Positions 59,214-64,000 of a DNA stretch of 64,000 nucleotides are shown piece after piece. Origin of the DNA: Variovorax sp. Sphag1AA (lineage in GTDB: Bacteria > Pseudomonadota > Gammaproteobacteria > Burkholderiales > Burkholderiaceae_C); contig NZ_JACHYC010000003.1 of NCBI RefSeq assembly GCF_014192575.1, positions 248,001 through 312,000 of the forward strand. Direction: 5' to 3'. Positions within the stretch are counted from its first letter, which is position 1, and each line of letters starts with the position of its first letter. The notes under the pieces were generated by a model, which was not told where the DNA came from, ran no database searches, and worked only from the letters and a program-made list of their open reading frames with translations. The position numbers and the translations under genes were made by a program.

Positions 59214-60773
59214 ATGACGAAACTGACGGAGTTCACCTCCTATGCGGATGCGCAGGCGCACTGCAACACCGCGGGCCTGTGGGAACTGTTTGATGGCGAC
59301 GCGCAGCGCATGAACATTGCGCACGAGTGCATCGATCGCCATGTGGACGGCGACAACGAGGCCGTGATCCTGGTGCGTGCCAATGGCGAAGACGAGACGC
59401 TCACCTTCCGGCAGATCTCGGAAGGGTCGTCGCGATTCGCGCACTTCCTCGCGGAGCAGGGCATCCAGCCGGGCGACCGCGTCGCCGTGATGCTGGAGCC
59501 TTCCCTGGCCTTCTACGTGGCCATCTTCGGCGCGATCAAGATGGGGGCGATCGCAGTCCCGCTCTTCACGCTGTTCGGTCCGGACGGCATTCGCCTTCGG
59601 GTGCAGGACTGCAAGCCCAGGCTGCTCGTGACGAACCACGAGAAGGCCGAAGTCGTGCCCGCATCCGATGGCCTCAAGGTGGTGGTTGCGGACGATGCCT
59701 TTGTCGCATCGCTCGAACGCTTCCCGTCGCGCTTCGACGTGAACACGCGGGCCGACGACCTTGCGATCTTCCAGTACACATCCGGCACCACGCGGGAGCT
59801 GCCGGACGCCGTCAAGCACACGCACCGGGCCATCGTCACGCTGATGCTCGCCGCGTTGTACGGAACCGGCGTACGGCCGGGCGATCGCTTCATGTGCCCG
59901 TCGTCATCGGCCTGGGGTCATGGCCTCTGGCACGGAACGCTGGCGCCGCTTGCGATGGGCGTGACGATCGGCGCCTACGCCGGCAAGTTCAACGGCGAAC
60001 GGTTGCTGCAGGCACTGGCGTCGCATCGGTTCAACAACCTGTCTGCCGCGGCAACGCACTACCGGATGATGCGCAACTCGGGTGCGGCGTCGAAGTACGG
60101 GTACGTCCTCGACAAGGTGTCGTTCACCGGCGAGCCCATCGACAGCGAGACCGCCGCATTCATCGAGGCAACCTTCGGCCACAAGGCCTGCAGCATGTAC
60201 GGCACCACGGAGATCGGCGTGTGCCTGGTGTCCTACCCCGGTGCCGCCGACTTCCCGGTCAAGTCCGGTTCGCTCGGAAAGCCGATACCAGGACTTCGCG
60301 TCGAGGTGCACGACGCCAGCGGCAATGCGTGCGCACCCGGCGTGACGGGCGAGCTGAAGCTCTGGCGCCGTGGCGAATGGGTCGCGACGAAGGATCTTGG
60401 CCGCGTCGACGAGGACGGCTACTTCTGGCACGGCGGTCGCGCGGACGACGTGATCATCTCGGCCGGCTGGACCATCGGCGCGGTCGAAGTCGAGGACGCG
60501 ATCCTCAAGCATCCCGACGTCAAGGAAGCCGCCGCCATCGGCGTGCCGGACGCGCTGCGCGGACTGGTGGTCAAGGCTTTCGTCGTGTCCGACCGACCGG
60601 CGGGCGAGCAATTCATCGAAGAGATCCAGGAGGCGGTCCGCACCCGCCTGAGCCAGCACGAGTACCCGAGGCAGGTCGCGTTCGTCGCAGAACTGCCGAA
60701 GACCCCCGCCGGAAAGATCCACCGCAAGAAGCTGCGCGAGCAGGAAGCGGCCGGCGCATCCGCCCATTCGTAA
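59214..60773 (+). CDS. Acyl-CoA ligase (ANL superfamily)
   Basis: A 519-residue adenylate-forming enzyme that activates a carboxylic acid to its CoA thioester. The P-loop is unusual: YTSGTTRELPDAVKHTH (from residue 188) instead of SGTTGxPKG. Later motifs are normal: CSMYGTTEIGVCLVSYPGAA (A5 region), TKDLGRVDEDGYFWHGGRAD (A7/A8), DVIISAGWTIGAVEVEDAIL and PKTPAGKIHRKKLREQ with the acyl-adenylation Lys. It resembles benzoate/medium-chain type ligases. First gene of the operon, followed by MaoC, CaiB and Bug genes; the substrate is presumably the acid bound by the Bug receptor. Confidence 0.9.
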   Translation: MTKLTEFTSYADAQAHCNTAGLWELFDGDAQRMNIAHECIDRHVDGDNEAVILVRANGEDETLTFRQISEGSSRFAHFLAEQGIQPGDRVAVMLEPSLAFYVAIFGAIKMGAIAVPLFTLFGPDGIRLRVQDCKPRLLVTNHEKAEVVPASDGLKVVVADDAFVASLERFPSRFDVNTRADDLAIFQYTSGTTRELPDAVKHTHRAIVTLMLAALYGTGVRPGDRFMCPSSSAWGHGLWHGTLAPLAMGVTIGAYAGKFNGERLLQALASHRFNNLSAAATHYRMMRNSGAASKYGYVLDKVSFTGEPIDSETAAFIEATFGHKACSMYGTTEIGVCLVSYPGAADFPVKSGSLGKPIPGLRVEVHDASGNACAPGVTGELKLWRRGEWVATKDLGRVDEDGYFWHGGRADDVIISAGWTIGAVEVEDAILKHPDVKEAAAIGVPDALRGLVVKAFVVSDRPAGEQFIEEIQEAVRTRLSQHEYPRQVAFVAELPKTPAGKIHRKKLREQEAAGASAHS

Positions 60774-60801
60774 TCCCCCCATTTATTCAACAGGAGACGG
60801 C

Positions 60802-61941
60802 ATGTCCACCACCACAGAAAGAACCTTCCCGAAGATCACCGATAACGGCCTGGACGAGCTGAGGGAGCGCATCGGTCAGAAGATTGGCGCAACGGCCGAA
60901 CCGTGGTGCTATGAGGCGACGCGCGACAACATCCGCCACTACGCACACGGCATTGGCGACGACAACCCGCTGTGGTGCGATCCGGACTACGCCGCGAAGA
61001 CGAAGTACGGCGGCATCATCGCGCTGCCGAGCTTCCTGTTCTCCACGAGCCGGATCGTCTCCGGCTATGTCGGCGGCCTGCCGGGCGTCCACGCAATGTG
61101 GTCGGGCGCCGACTGGGAATGGCACAAGCCCGTCAATCGCAACGACACCATCAGGACCGAGGCCTACCTCAAGGACCTGATCGAGCATCAGACGCGCTTT
61201 GCCGGCCGCGCGGTGCAGCAGATCTATCACGTCGACTTCTTCAATCAGGAAGGCGACAAGGTGGCCGAGGCGGACAGCTGGTGCTTCCGCACCGAGCGCG
61301 ACCATGCGCGCGAGCAGGGCAGCAAGTACAAGGAAGTGCGCGCACGCGCGCCGCGCCGCTACTCGACCGAGGAGATCCAGGAAGCCTACAAGCTCTATGC
61401 CAAGGAAGAAGTCCGCGGCAGCACGCCTCGCTACTGGGAAGACGTGAAGGAGGGCGAAGCCCTGCCGGTGATGTTCAAGGGGCCGATGACCGTGACCGGC
61501 TTCATTGCCTACGCGCAAGGCTGGGGAGGCCTCTACATCCGGGCCAACAAGCTGGCGTGGAAACTCATCGATGCGCATCCCGGCGTTGGCATCACGAACC
61601 GCTTCGGCATTCCCGACGTGCCTGAGCGCGTCCACTGGGAAGAGGACTTCGCGCTCGAGGTTGGCGCGCCTGGTGCCTACGACTACGGTCCGGAGCGCAC
61701 CTCGTGGCTCACGCACCACCTGACGAACTGGATGGGCGACGACGGCTTCCTGCGCAAGGCGCACTGCAAGATCCGCCGCCACAACCCCGAGGGCGACATG
61801 CTGTTCATCAAGGGTTACGTCAAGCGCAAGTTCGTCGAGAACGGACGCCACCTCGTGGAGATTTCGCAGGAAGCTCACAACCAGGACGACGAGCTGTCGG
61901 TGATCGGCTCGGGCATCGTCGAGCTGCCTTCGCGCGGCTGA
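60802..61941 (+). CDS. Double-hotdog MaoC-like hydratase
   Basis: A 379-residue protein with two hotdog halves. The N-terminal half has DNIRHYAHGIGDDNPLWCDP and KYGGIIALPSFLFSTSRIV (MaoC N-type). The second half starts around YWEDVKEGEALPVMFKGPMT and ends with FVENGRHLVEISQEAHNQDD. Similar-size proteins are acyl dehydratases; the canonical Asp-His pair is not certain because the first half has GDDNPLW and the second lacks a clear copy. It lies 28 bp after the ligase gene and is preceded by CAGGAGA. Likely hydrates or dehydrates the CoA thioester made by the ligase. Confidence 0.85.
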   Translation: MSTTTERTFPKITDNGLDELRERIGQKIGATAEPWCYEATRDNIRHYAHGIGDDNPLWCDPDYAAKTKYGGIIALPSFLFSTSRIVSGYVGGLPGVHAMWSGADWEWHKPVNRNDTIRTEAYLKDLIEHQTRFAGRAVQQIYHVDFFNQEGDKVAEADSWCFRTERDHAREQGSKYKEVRARAPRRYSTEEIQEAYKLYAKEEVRGSTPRYWEDVKEGEALPVMFKGPMTVTGFIAYAQGWGGLYIRANKLAWKLIDAHPGVGITNRFGIPDVPERVHWEEDFALEVGAPGAYDYGPERTSWLTHHLTNWMGDDGFLRKAHCKIRRHNPEGDMLFIKGYVKRKFVENGRHLVEISQEAHNQDDELSVIGSGIVELPSRG

Positions 61942-61948
61942 GTGGCCT

Positions 61949-61966
61949 CGCCCCCGTGCGGGGGCG
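61949..61966 (+). other. GC-rich hairpin between MaoC and CaiB genes
   Basis: CGCCCCCG / CGGGGGCG, an 8-bp stem seven bases after the MaoC stop, without a T run. It may stabilise the upstream mRNA or modulate read-through rather than terminate. Confidence 0.4.
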
Positions 61967-62042
61967 CAGGTTGGGTTGCAAATCGGATTGCCTTGCGGCT
62001 CGGTTCGCGCCGGCTGCCAGGGCGATCCCTCTCGGATCAGCC

Positions 62043-63263
62043 ATGCCAACTACTTCAGGGCGAGGTGCCCACGGGAACGGGGCGCTCGCAGGGCTGCGGG
62101 TCATCGACCTGTCCAGAGTCCTCGCGGGTCCCTTGTGCACCCAGATCCTTTCCGATCATGGCGCCGACGTGATCAAGATCGAGCCGCCGGCCGGCGACGA
62201 GACGCGGACGCTCGGCCCGCCGTTCAACGACGACGGCGATGCGGCCTACTTCACCGCAGTCAACCGCGGCAAGCGCGGAATGGCGCTGAACCTTGCGCAC
62301 CCCGAGGGCCGCGAAACGCTGCTGCGTCTTCTGCAAGACGCCGACGTGCTCATCGAGAACTTCATTCCGGGGACGATGCAGCGCTGGGGACTGGATTTCG
62401 AGGACGAGCTGAAGCCGCGCTTTCCCGGCCTCATCTATTGCTCGATCTCGGGCTTCGGTGCCGACGGCCCGCTCGGCGGCCTGCCGGGCTACGACGCCGT
62501 GCTGCAGGCCATGTGCGGGCTCATGAGCGTGAACGGCGATCCTGCCTCGGGCCCGACGCGCATGGGCATCCCGATCGTCGACCACCTGACGGGCTACACC
62601 GCACTGACGGGCATCCTGCTGGCGCTGCACCACCGGGATCGAACGGGTCTCGGCCAGCGCGTGGAAGCCACGCTGTTCGACACCGCGCTGAGCCTGCTGG
62701 TGCCGCACGGTGCCAACTGGATGCACTCTGGGCAGGTTCCCGGCCTGCTCGGCAGCGCGCATCCGAACATTGCGCCGTACGACAAGTTCCAGTGCGAGGA
62801 CGGACAGGTCTTTCTCGGCATCCTCAACGATCGGCAGTTCGCCAGGTTCTGCACCGTGGTGGATCTTCCGGATCTTGCGGGCGATCCGCGTTTCGCGACC
62901 AATGCCGCGCGCCTGCAGCACCGCGATGCGCTGCGGCAGGAGATCGAAGCCGTGCTTTCCGGCTGGAAGCGGGAAGCGGTGTGCAGCGCGTTGATGCGAA
63001 GCGGCGTGCCGGTCGGGCCCGTCCATACCGTGCCGGAGGCCTTCTCGCAGGCGCATGCGATGCATCGCGGCATGAGCGTGAGCAGCGACGGCTACAGGGG
63101 CATCGGCATCCCGGTGCGCCTTTCACGAACGCCTGGCCGGCCAGGCCGGCCGCCGCCGCGCTTTGGCCAGCATGCGCAAGAGGTTCTCGATGAAGCCGGA
63201 TTCGATCCGGGACAGATCGGCCATCTGAAAGCGAGCGACGTCTGTCCGGAAGCAGTGCCCTGA
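62043..63263 (+). CDS. CaiB/BaiF-type class III CoA-transferase
   Basis: A 406-residue family III CoA transferase. LAGLRVIDLSRVLAGPLCTQ, GADVIKIEPPAGDETRTLGP, AYFTAVNRGKRGMALNLAHP, and PIVDHLTGYTALTGILLALH, where Asp180 is the expected catalytic Asp. It moves CoA between carboxylic acids. ATG 62043 begins in a region that lacks an ideal ribosome site; longer frames upstream overlap the MaoC gene. Third gene of the operon; with the ligase it gives two routes to activate or recycle the substrate acid. Confidence 0.92.
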   Translation: MPTTSGRGAHGNGALAGLRVIDLSRVLAGPLCTQILSDHGADVIKIEPPAGDETRTLGPPFNDDGDAAYFTAVNRGKRGMALNLAHPEGRETLLRLLQDADVLIENFIPGTMQRWGLDFEDELKPRFPGLIYCSISGFGADGPLGGLPGYDAVLQAMCGLMSVNGDPASGPTRMGIPIVDHLTGYTALTGILLALHHRDRTGLGQRVEATLFDTALSLLVPHGANWMHSGQVPGLLGSAHPNIAPYDKFQCEDGQVFLGILNDRQFARFCTVVDLPDLAGDPRFATNAARLQHRDALRQEIEAVLSGWKREAVCSALMRSGVPVGPVHTVPEAFSQAHAMHRGMSVSSDGYRGIGIPVRLSRTPGRPGRPPPRFGQHAQEVLDEAGFDPGQIGHLKASDVCPEAVP

Positions 63264-63304
63264 AGCAGGGCAGGTGCGCAAACAAACATAAAGGAGACTA
63301 AGCA

Positions 63305-64000
63305 ATGAAACGGATCGTCAGCATCTTGATCGCGCTGGTAGCGCTCTTGATTTCTTCTTTCGCCTCTGCCCAAGCCTATCCAACGAGGCCGATACGGGTC
63401 GTCGTTCCCTATCAGGCAGGCCAGGGGACCGATGTTGCAACCCGCTATCTCGCCGAACACCTGGGCCGCGCTCTGGGCCAACCGCTGGTGATCGACAACC
63501 GCGCGGGTGCCGGTGGAAACATCGGAGCGGCCGAAGTGGCGCGCGCCGCGCCCGACGGCTACACCCTGCTGATGGGAACCAACGGAACCCATGTGCTCAA
63601 CCAGTTTCTCTATCCGTCGATGCCTTTCGACCCCGAGAAGGACTTCGAGCCGGTCGTATTGGTGAGCACCTTTCCGATGGTGATCCTCGCGAACCCGAAC
63701 GCGCCCTACAAGAACATGGCGGACCTGCTCGCGGACGCCAAGGCGCGGCCCGACACCGTCAACGTCGGTCTGCCGAGCACGACCTCGCGACTGGTGCTCG
63801 AGTTGATGCAGAAGCAGAGCGGCGCCGTCATGCGCTCCGTCCCCTACAAGGGCTCTGGCAGCTCCATGACCGATCTCATGGGCGGGCAGGTGATGGTCGG
63901 CATCGACACGGCGAGCGCGGCGAGGCCCTTCATCGCGAACGGCAAGCTCAAGGCGCTGGCAGTGACGTCGCTCAAGGACTCGGCGCTTCTGCCGGGCACC
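63305..64000 (+). CDS. Bug/TctC-type periplasmic solute receptor, 3' end outside the window
   Basis: The first 232 codons of a receptor gene that runs past the window end. Signal peptide: RIVSILIALVALLISSFASA. Core: YPTRPIRVVVPYQAGQGTDV, VIDNRAGAGGNIGAAEVARA, APDGYTLLMGTNGTHVLNQF and SVPYKGSGSSMTDLMGGQVM. AAAGGAGAC lies before ATG 63305. About 90 residues are missing. It is the fourth gene of the CoA operon and probably binds the acid that the ligase activates. Unlike the other Bug genes here it has no Arg-Arg signal. Confidence 0.93.
   Translation, partial: MKRIVSILIALVALLISSFASAQAYPTRPIRVVVPYQAGQGTDVATRYLAEHLGRALGQPLVIDNRAGAGGNIGAAEVARAAPDGYTLLMGTNGTHVLNQFLYPSMPFDPEKDFEPVVLVSTFPMVILANPNAPYKNMADLLADAKARPDTVNVGLPSTTSRLVLELMQKQSGAVMRSVPYKGSGSSMTDLMGGQVMVGIDTASAARPFIANGKLKALAVTSLKDSALLPGT

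Noticed and set aside
61949..61966. Terminator between MaoC and CaiB genes
   Set aside because: The hairpin is strong but no T run follows, and the CaiB gene fits the same operon; listed as a hairpin only.
1..64000. Search for tRNA, rRNA, CRISPR arrays, insertion sequences and toxin-antitoxin pairs
   Set aside because: Nothing convincing was found by reading: no spaced direct-repeat arrays, no transposase motifs and no cloverleaf sequences.

Overview
The window is a chromosomal segment of a GC-rich betaproteobacterium, most likely Comamonadaceae and probably Variovorax or a close relative. This is inferred from six Bug/TctC-type solute receptors (one partial), many LysR/GntR/IclR-controlled catabolic operons, the base composition and the overall gene style. 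No rRNA, tRNA, CRISPR array, complete insertion sequence or prophage was recognised.

Layout. 1-3.5 kb: the end of a transketolase gene, a DUF1330 protein, a 2-keto-4-pentenoate hydratase-type enzyme, the tail of a lost response regulator and a small DUF3606 protein. 3.5-10.1 kb (minus): six genes for envelope or carbohydrate chemistry (PIG-L deacetylase, GT2, short acyl-CoA dehydrogenase-like protein, NodS-type methyltransferase, GT4, amylo-alpha-1,6-glucosidase-like protein), then a PRC-barrel protein. 10.6-20.2 kb (minus): a ten-gene catabolic cluster (SMP-30 lactonase, FAH-family enzyme, cyclase-family enzyme, DenD-like dehydrogenase, Bug, SDR, alpha/beta hydrolase, two Bugs, cupin) with a divergent NodD-like LysR gene. 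21.2-25.5 kb: DNA polymerase II (polB) directly behind that LysR gene, followed by gene remnants around an atypical SDR. 25.7-30.3 kb: outer-membrane barrel, SYLF protein, GlxA-type regulator with divergent MFS exporter, ArsR-SRPBCC pair.

30.3-37.2 kb: a GntR regulon. A class V aminotransferase, a Bug and a hydratase run one way; GntR and a 1014-aa FAD/Fe-S dehydrogenase run the other. Two copies of one palindrome lie between them. 37.2-38.9 kb: homoserine dehydrogenase behind a Thr/Ile-rich leader peptide, alternative stems and a terminator, a textbook attenuator layout. 38.9-44.6 kb: a D-amino-acid-dehydrogenase-like oxidase, a fused and truncated HyuA-HyuB, a Bug and a RidA protein, with a divergent LysR gene. 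44.65-45.7 kb: a chimeric ORF joining the start of a gamma-glutamylcyclotransferase to the end of a branched-chain amino acid binding protein. 45.7-51 kb: thiolase, second GlxA-type regulator, EmrB/EmrA-like efflux pair.

51-59 kb: mostly single stress and housekeeping genes (thioredoxin-like, MaoC, LysR, ChaC-like, a repeat-containing secreted protein, DJ-1, SDR, Ohr, Spy/CpxP-like, PaaI). 59-64 kb: an IclR-controlled CoA operon (acyl-CoA ligase, double-hotdog MaoC, CaiB CoA-transferase, Bug), cut by the window end.

The common theme is uptake and breakdown of unusual organic acids. Each receptor-bearing operon has its own divergent regulator, and several intergenic palindromes are good operator candidates. 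No TctA/TctB membrane partners are present, so the receptors must act with components encoded elsewhere or have other roles.
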